Shown in pieces: positions 33,806 through 41,114 of a stretch of DNA of 64,000 bases. Position numbers and translations under genes: made by a program. This DNA comes from Microbacterium abyssi (lineage in GTDB: Bacteria; Actinomycetota; Actinomycetes; Actinomycetales; Microbacteriaceae), in contig NZ_CP063815.1 of the NCBI RefSeq assembly GCF_015277895.1, positions 2,914,001 through 2,978,000 on the forward strand, given 5' to 3'. Under the pieces are notes generated by a model. That model made no database searches and was not told the DNA's origin. It saw only the letters and a list, made by a program, of their open reading frames with translations. How positions within the stretch are numbered: position 1 is the stretch's first letter; the number at the start of each line of letters is the position of its first letter.

Positions 33806-34552
33806 GTGATCGAACTGCTGCCGTGGGCCTGGGCCGCCCTCGGCATCGCCGCCCTGACAGTGGGGCTGGCGAAGACCGCGATCCCCGGTGGCGGCATCCT
33901 GCCCGTCGCGATCTTCGCGACCGTGCTCCCCGCGCGCACTTCGACCGCAGCGCTCCTGCTGCTACTGATCGTCGGCGACGTTTTCGCGCTGATCGCCTAT
34001 CGTCGGCATGCGCATTGGCCGACGCTGCTGCGGCTCGCCCCGGCCGTGCTGGTGGGGCTGCTGGCCGGGTTCGCGTTCCTCGCGATCGGCGATGACGCCC
34101 TCGTGCGCCGCGCGATCGCCGTCATTCTGCTGGCGATGATCGCCGTGACCCTGTGGCGTCGCTGGCGGCAGCGCCGCCAGGATGCCACGCCCACCGCGCA
34201 CGGTCTCGTCGCGGCATCCGCCTACGGCGGGTTCGCCGGCTTCACGACCATGGTCGCGAACGCGGCAGGACCGGTGATGTCGATGTACTTCCTCGCCATG
34301 CGCACGCCGGTGCAGGTGTTCCTCGGCACCTCGGCGTGGTTCTTCGCGATCGTGAACGTGTTCAAGGTGCCGTTCCTCGCTGGCATCGGACTGTTCGATG
34401 CCGAGGTGCTGCTGATGGATGCCGTGCTCGTCCCGCTCGTCGTCGCAGGAGCGTTCGCCGGGCTCTGGCTGGCACGCCGCATGAAGCAGCAGGTCTTCGA
34501 CCGCATCGTGATCGGCCTGACGATCGTCGGCGCGGTGTACCTGCTGTTCTGA
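33806..34552 (+). CDS. TauE/SafE-family membrane exporter
   Basis: A 248-residue protein with about eight membrane segments in two homologous halves; GLAKTAIPGGGILPV and AYGGFAGFTTMVANAAGPVM are the paired repeat motifs of the family (PF01925). Some members export sulfite, sulfoacetate or other organic anions; many have no known substrate. GTG 33806 lies two bases past the aldolase stop, so the two are translationally linked. This pairing suggests export of an end product made from the aldolase substrate (inference). Confidence 0.83.
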   Translation: MIELLPWAWAALGIAALTVGLAKTAIPGGGILPVAIFATVLPARTSTAALLLLLIVGDVFALIAYRRHAHWPTLLRLAPAVLVGLLAGFAFLAIGDDALVRRAIAVILLAMIAVTLWRRWRQRRQDATPTAHGLVAASAYGGFAGFTTMVANAAGPVMSMYFLAMRTPVQVFLGTSAWFFAIVNVFKVPFLAGIGLFDAEVLLMDAVLVPLVVAGAFAGLWLARRMKQQVFDRIVIGLTIVGAVYLLF

Positions 34553-34562
34553 GTCGGTCGCC

Positions 34563-34613
34563 TGTCCGGAAAGGTGCGGGTGTCACGGCATCCGACCCGC
34601 CGCAACCCGGACA
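34563..34613. repeat. 51-bp inverted-repeat element, unit 1
   Basis: Bounded by TGTCCGG and CCGGACA. The left part, TGTCCGGAAAGGTGCG, is shared with unit 2. Confidence 0.75.
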
Positions 34614-34626
34614 CGCTCCGGAGGCA

Positions 34627-34677
34627 TGTCCGGGAAGGTGCGAATGGATGCCGTACGCACCCACAACACCCCGGACA
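34627..34677. repeat. 51-bp inverted-repeat element, unit 2
   Basis: Same ends and the same 51-base length as unit 1, placed 64 bases further on. It begins TGTCCGGGAAGGTGCG and ends CCCCGGACA. Both units fill the gap between the convergent TauE-like and SDR genes. Confidence 0.75.
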
Positions 34678-34727
34678 TGCTGCGGTTGGCGCGACGGCGC
34701 GGGCGACGACGGGCGCGGGGCGACGGG

Positions 34728-35561
34728 TCAGTCGAGGAAGATGTCCGGGAACAGCCGGTCGTCGGGCGTGCCGGGAATCGCGGCGTAGCCGGAGAAGTCG
34801 GTCACGCCGTCCGCTTCCAGGACGTCCTCGACGATCAGGCTCTGCCCGGTGTACTCGGCTGCCGTCTTCGTGAGCACGGCGTATGCGGCATCCGCATAGA
34901 TGTCGGCGGTGCGGCTGGCGGCCATGACCTTGTCGCCGCCGAGCAGGTTCTGCACCGCGGCGGTCGCGATCGTCGTGCGCGGCCACAGCGTGTTCGCCGC
35001 GATGCCGTCCGATGCGAACTCTGCGGCGAGGCCGAGCGTGACCATGGTCATGCCGTACTTCGCGAGCGTGTAGCCGGTGTGCGCGCCGAGCCACTTCGGC
35101 GTCGGGTTCAGCGGCGGGGACAGCGAGAGGATGTGCGGATTGGCGGCCTCGCGCAGCTGCGGGATCGCCGCGCGCGAAAGCATGAACGTGCCGCGGACGT
35201 TGACGTCCTGCATGAGGTCGTACTTCTTCGCGCCGAGATCGAGCGAGCGCGACAGGTCGATGACGCTGGCGTTGTTGATGACGATGTCGATGCCGCCGAA
35301 CTCGCCCTGCGTCGTCATGACCGCCTCGGTGATGTCGTCGTCCTCGCGCACGTCGCCGACGATCGGCAGCGCGTTGCCGCCGGCCGCTCGGATCTGCTCG
35401 GCAGCGGTGTGGACCGTGCCCTCGAGCTTCGGATGCGGGGTGTCGGTCTTCGCGAGCATGGCGATGTTCGCACCGTCCCGCGCGGCGCGCAGCGCGATCG
35501 CGAGGCCGATGCCGCGGCTGCCGCCCGACATCAGGATGGTCTTTCCGGCCAGGGTGGTCAT
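34728..35561 (-). CDS. SDR family oxidoreductase (HSDL2-like)
   Basis: A 277-residue short-chain dehydrogenase: cofactor motif SGGSRGIG, NNAS, and YTLAKYGM in the catalytic region. The long segment after the cofactor motif (AKTDTPHPKLEGT) and LSPPLNPTP match the hydroxysteroid dehydrogenase-like 2 group, whose natural substrates are unclear but may be lipid-related. The 61-bp element copy D lies between it and the next SDR upstream, so the two may not be co-transcribed. Confidence 0.85.
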   Translation of the reverse strand: MTTLAGKTILMSGGSRGIGLAIALRAARDGANIAMLAKTDTPHPKLEGTVHTAAEQIRAAGGNALPIVGDVREDDDITEAVMTTQGEFGGIDIVINNASVIDLSRSLDLGAKKYDLMQDVNVRGTFMLSRAAIPQLREAANPHILSLSPPLNPTPKWLGAHTGYTLAKYGMTMVTLGLAAEFASDGIAANTLWPRTTIATAAVQNLLGGDKVMAASRTADIYADAAYAVLTKTAAEYTGQSLIVEDVLEADGVTDFSGYAAIPGTPDDRLFPDIFLD

Positions 35562-35573
35562 GTCTCTCCTCGG

Positions 35574-35634
35574 TTTCGGGTCGCAGATTCTGCTGTCATC
35601 CGCGGCTCAGAACGGCAGAGAACGCGACCTGAGC
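35574..35634. repeat. 61-bp inverted-repeat element, copy D
   Basis: Begins TTTCGGGTCGC and ends GCGACCTGAGC. The interior keeps the conserved positions of the other copies and shows extra pairing (TTCTGC with GCAGAG). It lies between two minus-strand SDR genes. Confidence 0.75.
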
Positions 35635-35646
35635 AGCTGAATCGGG

Positions 35647-36411
35647 TCACTTGGGCGCCATGCGGATGGCACCGTCGAGGCGGATGGTCTCGCCGTTGAG
35701 GTAATCGTTCTCGACGATGCTCTGGACGAGCGCGGCGTACTCCGCCGGTTTTCCGAGGCGAGCGGGGTACGGCACCTGCTCGCCGAGCGAGGCCTGCGCG
35801 GCCTCCGGGAGCCCGGCGAGCATCGGCGTCTCCATGATCCCCGGGGCGATCGTGCACACGCGGATGCCGTACCGGGCCAGCTCGCGCGCGATCGGCAGGG
35901 TCATGGCGTGCACGCCGCCCTTGGACGCCGAGTACGCCGGCTGGCCGATCTGCCCGTCGAACGCGGCGACGGATGCCGTGTTCACGATGACCCCGCGGTC
36001 GGTCGACCCGGCCGCGGGGTCGTTCTTGGCGATGACCGCGGCCGCCTGAGAGGTCAAGTTGAACGTGCCGACCAGGTTGATGCGGACGATGCGCTCGAAA
36101 TCGGCGAGCACCGCGGGGTTGCCGTCCCTGTCGATGACCTTGGCGGGCGGGGCGATGCCCGCGCAGTTCACGACGATCCGCAGCGGCACGTGCTCGTTCG
36201 CCGCGGCGACGGCGGAGGCAGCATCCTCAGCGCTGGTGACATCGCCGGGGGCGAAGGCGCCACCGAGCTCCGCAGCCATCTCCGCGCCGGCGGATGACGG
36301 CAGATCGAGCAGCGTGACGTGCGCGCCTGCGGCGGCGAGCGCACGCGCGGTGGCGAGGCCGAGGCCGGAGGCGCCGCCGGTGATCAGCGCACCGGATCCC
36401 TGAATCTGCAT
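35647..36411 (-). CDS. SDR oxidoreductase, 3-hydroxyacyl-CoA dehydrogenase type
   Basis: A 254-residue short-chain dehydrogenase: TGGASGLG, NCAG, YSASKGGVHAM and RLDGAIRMAPK at the end. The sequence between (APGIMETPMLAGLPE) resembles the HSD17B10-like type II 3-hydroxyacyl-CoA dehydrogenases of fatty acid or branched-chain amino acid breakdown. A GAAGGAGA box precedes ATG 36411. No other beta-oxidation gene is adjacent. Confidence 0.86.
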   Translation of the reverse strand: MQIQGSGALITGGASGLGLATARALAAAGAHVTLLDLPSSAGAEMAAELGGAFAPGDVTSAEDAASAVAAANEHVPLRIVVNCAGIAPPAKVIDRDGNPAVLADFERIVRINLVGTFNLTSQAAAVIAKNDPAAGSTDRGVIVNTASVAAFDGQIGQPAYSASKGGVHAMTLPIARELARYGIRVCTIAPGIMETPMLAGLPEAAQASLGEQVPYPARLGKPAEYAALVQSIVENDYLNGETIRLDGAIRMAPK

Positions 36412-36509
36412 GGGTTCTCCTTCGAACGATTCTGCAACTCGGTCTCAGCATACGCGGTGCTCAGTGTCATCCTCTGGCGTCCGCGGGCGCTGAGGTGTTG
36501 GCTGGAGCC

Positions 36510-36869
36510 ATGGAACTGCGTCGCAAGCGAGCCTACGACACCGCCGAAGCCTCAGACGGCTTCCGCGTGCTGGTCGACCGGCTGTGGCCGCGGGGCGTCT
36601 CGAAGGAGCGGGCGGAGATCGATCTGTGGGCGAAGGACGCCGCGCCCAGCCCCGACCTGCGCAAGGAGTGGCACACGGCATCCGATGCGGACTGGGATGT
36701 GTACGCCAACCGCTACCGCGCTGAGCTCGCCGGCGAGAGCGCGCCCGCGCTCGAGGAGCTGGCCGACGAGTTGAAGACGCACAAGGTGGTCACGCTCGTG
36801 TACGCGGCCCACGACGAGAATCACAACCATGCCGTGGTGCTCGACGAAGCGCTGCGGGAACTGCTGTGA
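36510..36869 (+). CDS. DUF488 family protein
   Basis: A 119-residue protein with the DUF488 signatures RVLVDRLWPRGVSKE near the N terminus and TLVYAAHDENHNHAVVL near the end. The function of this widespread small family is unknown. ATG 36510 is chosen because the conserved core begins MELRRKRAYD; a GGAG box is very close (3 bases). It overlaps the next gene's start by one base. Confidence 0.82.
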   Translation: MELRRKRAYDTAEASDGFRVLVDRLWPRGVSKERAEIDLWAKDAAPSPDLRKEWHTASDADWDVYANRYRAELAGESAPALEELADELKTHKVVTLVYAAHDENHNHAVVLDEALRELL

Positions 36870-37603
36870 TGACGATCCCGACGGGTGAAGTGGTCGTTCC
36901 GGCACAGGTGCGGGAGCTCGCCCGCGGCGCCGACCTGACGCCGGTATGGCACAACGACTACGGCGGAATCACCTTCCGCGCGAGCGGCGACTTCGACCCG
37001 TTCTACATCAAGTGGGGTCCGCGGAACCTCGAGTTCGCATTGCGCGATGAGGCCGAGCGGATGCGGTGGGCGGAGCGATGGATTCATGTGCCCCGTGTTC
37101 TCGACCACGGGGAGGACGAGACGCATGAGTGGCTGCTCACCGCAGCGATCGAGGGACGGAGCGCCGTCGATCCGCGCTGGGTCGCCGATCCTGCGACAGC
37201 GGTGCGAGCCGTCGGCGAGGGCCTGCGTGCGATGCATGATGCACTCCGCGCGCGGGAGTGCCCGTGGGACTGGAGCGTACCCGGACGGATCGCGAACGCC
37301 GAGTCACGCGGCATCCGGGTGCCGAGCGCCCTGCGAGACGCACCGCCGATCGACCGTCTCGTCGTCTGCCACGGCGACGCCTGCTGTCCGAACACCCTCG
37401 TCGGCGATGATGGCCGCTGGATCGCCCACGTCGACCTCGCGCTGCTGGGCACCGCCGACCGCTGGGCGGACATCGCCGTGGCATCCATGAGCACCGAATG
37501 GAACTATGGCCCGGGGTGGGAGGATGCACTCATCGAGGCATACGGTCTCGAACCCGACCGCGAGCGTCTCGCCTACTACCGCGATCTGTGGAACGCGACC
37601 TGA
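36869..37603 (+). CDS. APH-type phosphotransferase (aminoglycoside 3'-phosphotransferase-like)
   Basis: A 244-residue kinase of the aminoglycoside/choline kinase fold: a central catalytic VVCHGDACCPNTLV (HGDxxxxN) and the metal-binding DLALLGTADRWADIA. Lys in FYIKWGP would bind ATP. The order of motifs is that of APH(3') enzymes, but chromosomal homologues in soil actinobacteria often have other substrates, so resistance should not be assumed. It starts one base after the DUF488 stop begins, so it is co-translated. Confidence 0.8.
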   Translation: MTIPTGEVVVPAQVRELARGADLTPVWHNDYGGITFRASGDFDPFYIKWGPRNLEFALRDEAERMRWAERWIHVPRVLDHGEDETHEWLLTAAIEGRSAVDPRWVADPATAVRAVGEGLRAMHDALRARECPWDWSVPGRIANAESRGIRVPSALRDAPPIDRLVVCHGDACCPNTLVGDDGRWIAHVDLALLGTADRWADIAVASMSTEWNYGPGWEDALIEAYGLEPDRERLAYYRDLWNAT

Positions 37604-37615
37604 ACGGGAGCCACG

Positions 37616-38008
37616 ATGCCGCATCCGCTGATGTTCTCGCCCGACGATCCGCTGCTGGCGCGCGTGCGGGAGATCGCGCTCGCGCTCCCCGAGGCCGATG
37701 AGAAGGTCAGTCATGGCCGACCGGCTTTCTTCACGCAGAAGGTGTTCTGCTATTTCGGCGGCTCGCAGCGGATCAATGAGGAGTGGGTCGCGCACGACGC
37801 GGCGATCATTGTGCGGCCGGATCCGGATGATGATCCCGCCCTGCGGCAGGATCCGAGGTTCTGGGTGCCGGCGTACCTGGGCCCATCGGGCTGGCTCGGC
37901 ATCGACATCGACGAGGGCACGGACTGGCAGGAGATCGCAGAGCTGATCGACGCCTCGTACCGCGTGACGGCACCGCGGCGGCTCGTGAAGGAGCTCGACG
38001 AGCGCTGA
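37616..38008 (+). CDS. MmcQ/YjbR family DNA-binding protein
   Basis: A 130-residue single-domain protein. LALPEADEKVSHGRPAFF and the later WVPAYLGPSGWLGIDID follow the MmcQ/YjbR fold, which resembles a DNA-binding CyaY-like domain but has no settled role. A GGGAG box precedes ATG 37616. It follows the APH gene by 12 bases, probably as the last gene of the DUF488-APH-MmcQ operon. It converges on ykoC with a 2-base gap. Confidence 0.82.
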   Translation: MPHPLMFSPDDPLLARVREIALALPEADEKVSHGRPAFFTQKVFCYFGGSQRINEEWVAHDAAIIVRPDPDDDPALRQDPRFWVPAYLGPSGWLGIDIDEGTDWQEIAELIDASYRVTAPRRLVKELDER

Positions 38009-38010
38009 CC

Positions 38011-38820
38011 TCAGCCGGCGACGGACGGCCCGAGGATGAAGTTCCAGGTGCCGAAGACGACGGCGGCGGTGATCGCCGCGGCGGGGATCAGTATCCCGAT
38101 CAGCACCAGCACGGTGTCGCCGCGGTCCCACCGTGACGGTCGCGCCCAGCTGCGGGCGGCCGGGCCGCCGAAGCCGCGCGCCTCCATCGCCGTGGCGAGC
38201 GACGACCCGCGCCGGATCGCGAGCACGAAGAGCGCGAACGCCATCCCGATGCCCCGCCGGATCCGCCCCTGATCGGCCACGCCGCGCGCCCTGCGCGCCA
38301 GTGCGAGCGCCCGCCAGTCGTCGGCGAGCAGTCCGAGCATCCTCATCCCGGCCAGCGCGCCGATCACGAACCGTGCCGGAAGGCGCGCCCGCTGCGCCAG
38401 ATCGTCGGCGAGATCGGTCGGATCGACCGTGACGAAGAGCACGATCGCCGGGAGGCCGATCGCCAGAACGCGCACGGCCGTCGCCGCGGCGAGCGCGAGC
38501 GACCCGTCACTGACGCGCATCACGAACCACTCGAAGTGGATGGTCCCGCTCGTCGCGCCGTAGAGCGCGATCGTCACGGCGCTGAGCGGAGCGGCGATCC
38601 ACAACACCGCGGTGCGCAGCCAGAACTCTCTCGCACGGAGCCCCGCGAGCAGCAGCAGCGGTATCTCCAGCACCAGCGCGACGGCGGCCGAGAGCACATC
38701 GATGGTCAGGATGAGGGGGATGCTGACCAGCAGCGCCGCGGCGAGTTTTGCCAGAGCGCTGCGCGGTGCGATGGGGCCGGAGCGCTGGACGCGACCGGAG
38801 TCCGCGGAGAGGTCGGTCAT
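38011..38820 (-). CDS. ykoC: ECF transporter T component (thiamine-precursor type)
   Basis: A 269-residue EcfT/CbiQ-family membrane protein with about six segments. The coupling-helix motifs with Ala-Arg-Gly are seen in ALARRARGVADQ and ATAMEARGFGG. It couples the S component to the ATPase in the membrane. Its start overlaps the ATPase gene end by 4 bases. The TPP riboswitch ahead of the operon supports a thiamine-precursor (HMP) role like Bacillus YkoC. Confidence 0.87.
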   Translation of the reverse strand: MTDLSADSGRVQRSGPIAPRSALAKLAAALLVSIPLILTIDVLSAAVALVLEIPLLLLAGLRAREFWLRTAVLWIAAPLSAVTIALYGATSGTIHFEWFVMRVSDGSLALAAATAVRVLAIGLPAIVLFVTVDPTDLADDLAQRARLPARFVIGALAGMRMLGLLADDWRALALARRARGVADQGRIRRGIGMAFALFVLAIRRGSSLATAMEARGFGGPAARSWARPSRWDRGDTVLVLIGILIPAAAITAAVVFGTWNFILGPSVAG

Positions 38821-40310
38821 CGTCCGACCTCGATCCGCCGCGCGTGCAGCGCCCGCAGCACATCCTCGTCGTGCGAGACGACGACGATGGCGGTGCCCTG
38901 ATCTCGCAGGCGCGCGATGATCGCCACGAGCTCGGCCCAGGTCGCGGCATCCTGCCCGAAGGTCGGCTCGTCGAGCACGAGCACGCGCGGCCGGGTGGCG
39001 AGCGCCGCGGCGACCGTGAGGCGCCGTTTCTCGCCACCGGAGAGCGTGTACGGGTTCGCCTCGGCCAGCGCGCTGAGACGAAGGCGCACAAGCAGGTCAT
39101 CGACCCTGACGGCCACCTCGTCGGGGCCGAGGCCGAGCGCGCGGGGGCCGGTCGACAGCTCCTCGCGTACCGTGCGCGCCAGGAGCTGATGCTCGGGGCT
39201 CTGCAGCACCGCACCGATCCGGGTCAGCAGCGCGCGCGATGACCACCTGCCCGGTTCGGGCTTCTCGCCGGCAGCGAGCGCGGCGGATGCCGTCACCCGG
39301 CCGCTCTCGGGCGCGATGAGGCCCGCGAGGGTGAGGCCGAGCGTCGACTTGCCCGCGCCGTTCGGGCCCACGACCCCGAACACCTCACCTGCGCGCAGGC
39401 CGAGGTCGAAGGGACCGGCGACCGGCACGCCTCTGCGCCGCGCGACGACGAGTCCCTCGGCGCGCAGCAGCTCCTCTCCCGGCGGAGCGGCGGGCGGCGG
39501 GGGGAAGACCGGCGGATGCCCCGGAACCCATACCCCGGCGGCGGCGAGCTCGTCACCGCGGGCGCCGAGCACGGCATCCGGTGTGCCGTCGGCGAGCACG
39601 ACCGTCGTCTCGCCCTCGACGCCGCTCCCGCTGCTGCCGAGGACGATCACGCGATCGACCAGGGGGAGCCACACGTCGATGCGGTGCTCGATCACGACGA
39701 GCGTCGCCCCGGTCGCGTCCAGCACGCGCTTCACCGCGTCGCGCACTTCGCCGACCCCGTCGGGGTCGAGGTTCGCGGTCGGCTCGTCGAGCAGGATCGC
39801 GCCCGGGCGCATCGCCAGGACACCGGCGAGCGCGAGTCGCTGCTTCTGGCCGCCGGACAGCGCCGCCGTCGAGTGCTCCAGTGGCAGATCGAGGCCGACC
39901 GCGTCCAGAGCGGCGTGCACGCGCGGCCAGATCTCCTCGCGCGGCACTCCGAGGTTCTCGCACCCGAACGCCACGTCGTCGCCCACCCTGGCGAGGATCG
40001 TCTGGGTGTCCGGGTCCTGCAGCACCATGCCCACGCGCCCATGGGCCTTGGCGGCCGGCATCCCGTCGATGAGCAACTCGCCGACCTCCTCGCCCTCGTC
40101 GGCACCGCCGAGCACGCCGCCAAACGCCTGCAGCAGGGTCGACTTGCCGGATCCGGATGCTCCCAGCAGCAGCACACGCTCGCCCGGGGCGATCGTCAGC
40201 GAGACGTCGCGCAGCGCCCAGCGCAGGCGGGTGGCGTAGCGCCACCCCCACGACCGGGCCTCCAGCGTCGCGGGGATGGGCGCCGCGCCCTGGCCTGCCG
40301 GGATCGTCAC
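38817..40310 (-). CDS. ykoD: ECF transporter ATPase with two fused ABC domains
   Basis: A 497-residue fusion of two energy-coupling ATPases. Domain 1: Walker A LLGASGSGKST, signature LSGGQKQRLALAG, Walker B ILLDEPTANLD. Domain 2: VVGPNGAGKST, LSGGEKRRLTV, VLVLDEPTFGQD. Both look catalytically intact. GTG 40310 overlaps the end of the S-component gene (GTGA). The fused form is typical of YkoD in the YkoEDC thiamine-precursor transporter. Confidence 0.9.
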   Translation of the reverse strand: MTIPAGQGAAPIPATLEARSWGWRYATRLRWALRDVSLTIAPGERVLLLGASGSGKSTLLQAFGGVLGGADEGEEVGELLIDGMPAAKAHGRVGMVLQDPDTQTILARVGDDVAFGCENLGVPREEIWPRVHAALDAVGLDLPLEHSTAALSGGQKQRLALAGVLAMRPGAILLDEPTANLDPDGVGEVRDAVKRVLDATGATLVVIEHRIDVWLPLVDRVIVLGSSGSGVEGETTVVLADGTPDAVLGARGDELAAAGVWVPGHPPVFPPPPAAPPGEELLRAEGLVVARRRGVPVAGPFDLGLRAGEVFGVVGPNGAGKSTLGLTLAGLIAPESGRVTASAALAAGEKPEPGRWSSRALLTRIGAVLQSPEHQLLARTVREELSTGPRALGLGPDEVAVRVDDLLVRLRLSALAEANPYTLSGGEKRRLTVAAALATRPRVLVLDEPTFGQDAATWAELVAIIARLRDQGTAIVVVSHDEDVLRALHARRIEVGR

Positions 40311-40942
40311 ACGCGCGCGGTCGCCGCGCGTCCCGAGGCGAAGCGGTTCAGGGCGCCGGTGGCGGCGAGACCGCGGGCGATCAGCCATCCACCTAGACCG
40401 GCGATGACGGCACCCGAGACGGTGGTCGAGGCGATGTACACGCTCGTGAACAGCAGGTCTGCGCCCGGATACCAGAGGATGCGGTCGTTGATGCCGCAGG
40501 CGAGTCCTGCACCCGCGCCGGCGAGGATGGCAACCGGCAGACGCCACACCCCGTAGAGGAAGATCAGGAAGATCAGTTCGGCGCCCAGCCCCTGCACGAG
40601 GCCGGAGGCGATCGTCAGCGGGCCCCACTGGTTGCCGATGAGCGCCGAGATCACCGCGGCGACCAGTTCGGTGTAGAGGGCGGCGCCGGGCTTGCGGATG
40701 ATGAGGCCGCCGAGCACGCCGGCGATGAGCCAGGGACCGGCGAGCAGACCCTGCACGCCGGGCAGCAACGGCTTCAACAGAGTGCTCGGCGCCTCGTAGC
40801 CGACGTTCCACAGCAGGAAGATCACGGCGCAGGCGACGGCGATGACACTGGCGACGACGATGTCGACGACGCGCCAGCGCCACAGATCCGGGCGACGGAG
40901 ACCCTTCGCGGTGGTTGCCGAAGCAGACATGGGTGTACTCAT
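40307..40942 (-). CDS. ykoE: ECF transporter S component, thiamine-precursor binding
   Basis: A 211-residue protein with about five or six membrane segments and the YkoE-family features PWLIAGVLGGLIIRKPGAA and GNQWG. It is the substrate-binding subunit, probably for hydroxymethylpyrimidine or thiamine. ATG 40942 has GGAGGAG directly after the TPP riboswitch, so translation is likely ligand-controlled. First gene of ykoE-ykoD-ykoC. Confidence 0.88.
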   Translation of the reverse strand: MSTPMSASATTAKGLRRPDLWRWRVVDIVVASVIAVACAVIFLLWNVGYEAPSTLLKPLLPGVQGLLAGPWLIAGVLGGLIIRKPGAALYTELVAAVISALIGNQWGPLTIASGLVQGLGAELIFLIFLYGVWRLPVAILAGAGAGLACGINDRILWYPGADLLFTSVYIASTTVSGAVIAGLGGWLIARGLAATGALNRFASGRAATARV

Positions 40943-40950
40943 CTGAACTC

Positions 40951-41036
40951 CTCCCTGCGCCGGCATGATCCGGATCAGGTTCGACGGTCGAAGCGCGGTT
41001 CGCTTCCTCTCAGCCCGGCTGGCCCGGACTCCCGTG
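40951..41036 (-). ncRNA. TPP riboswitch (THI element)
   Basis: On the minus strand: GGGAGTCC, then GGCTGAGAGG (complement of 41006-41015), then CGAACCTGATCCGGATCATG and CCGGCGCAGGGAGGAG. These are the conserved THI-box sequences in order. The final AGGGAGGAG is also the Shine-Dalgarno of ykoE, so binding of thiamine diphosphate should hide the ribosome-binding site. Confidence 0.93.
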
Positions 41037-41102
41037 GTTGTGAAGTCGATCATACCCACTGCACTCCGGCCGCGGCTTCACGCCGGCACGCGCGCGATTG
41101 GG

Positions 41103-41108
41103 TAGCGT
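41103..41108 (+). promoter_or_regulatory. Leaderless-type -10 of the S11 peptidase gene
   Basis: TAGCGT, six bases, GTG 41115; no Shine-Dalgarno. Confidence 0.55.
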
Positions 41109-41114
41109 GAACTG

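Noticed and set aside
37591..37602. Fifth copy of the 61-bp element
   Set aside because: Only the right arm CGCGACCTGAAC is present; the 50 bases before it are APH coding sequence with no left arm.
36869..37603. Aminoglycoside resistance gene
   Set aside because: The kinase motifs are real, but chromosomal APH-like proteins in actinobacteria often have other substrates and no mobile context is present, so resistance is not claimed.
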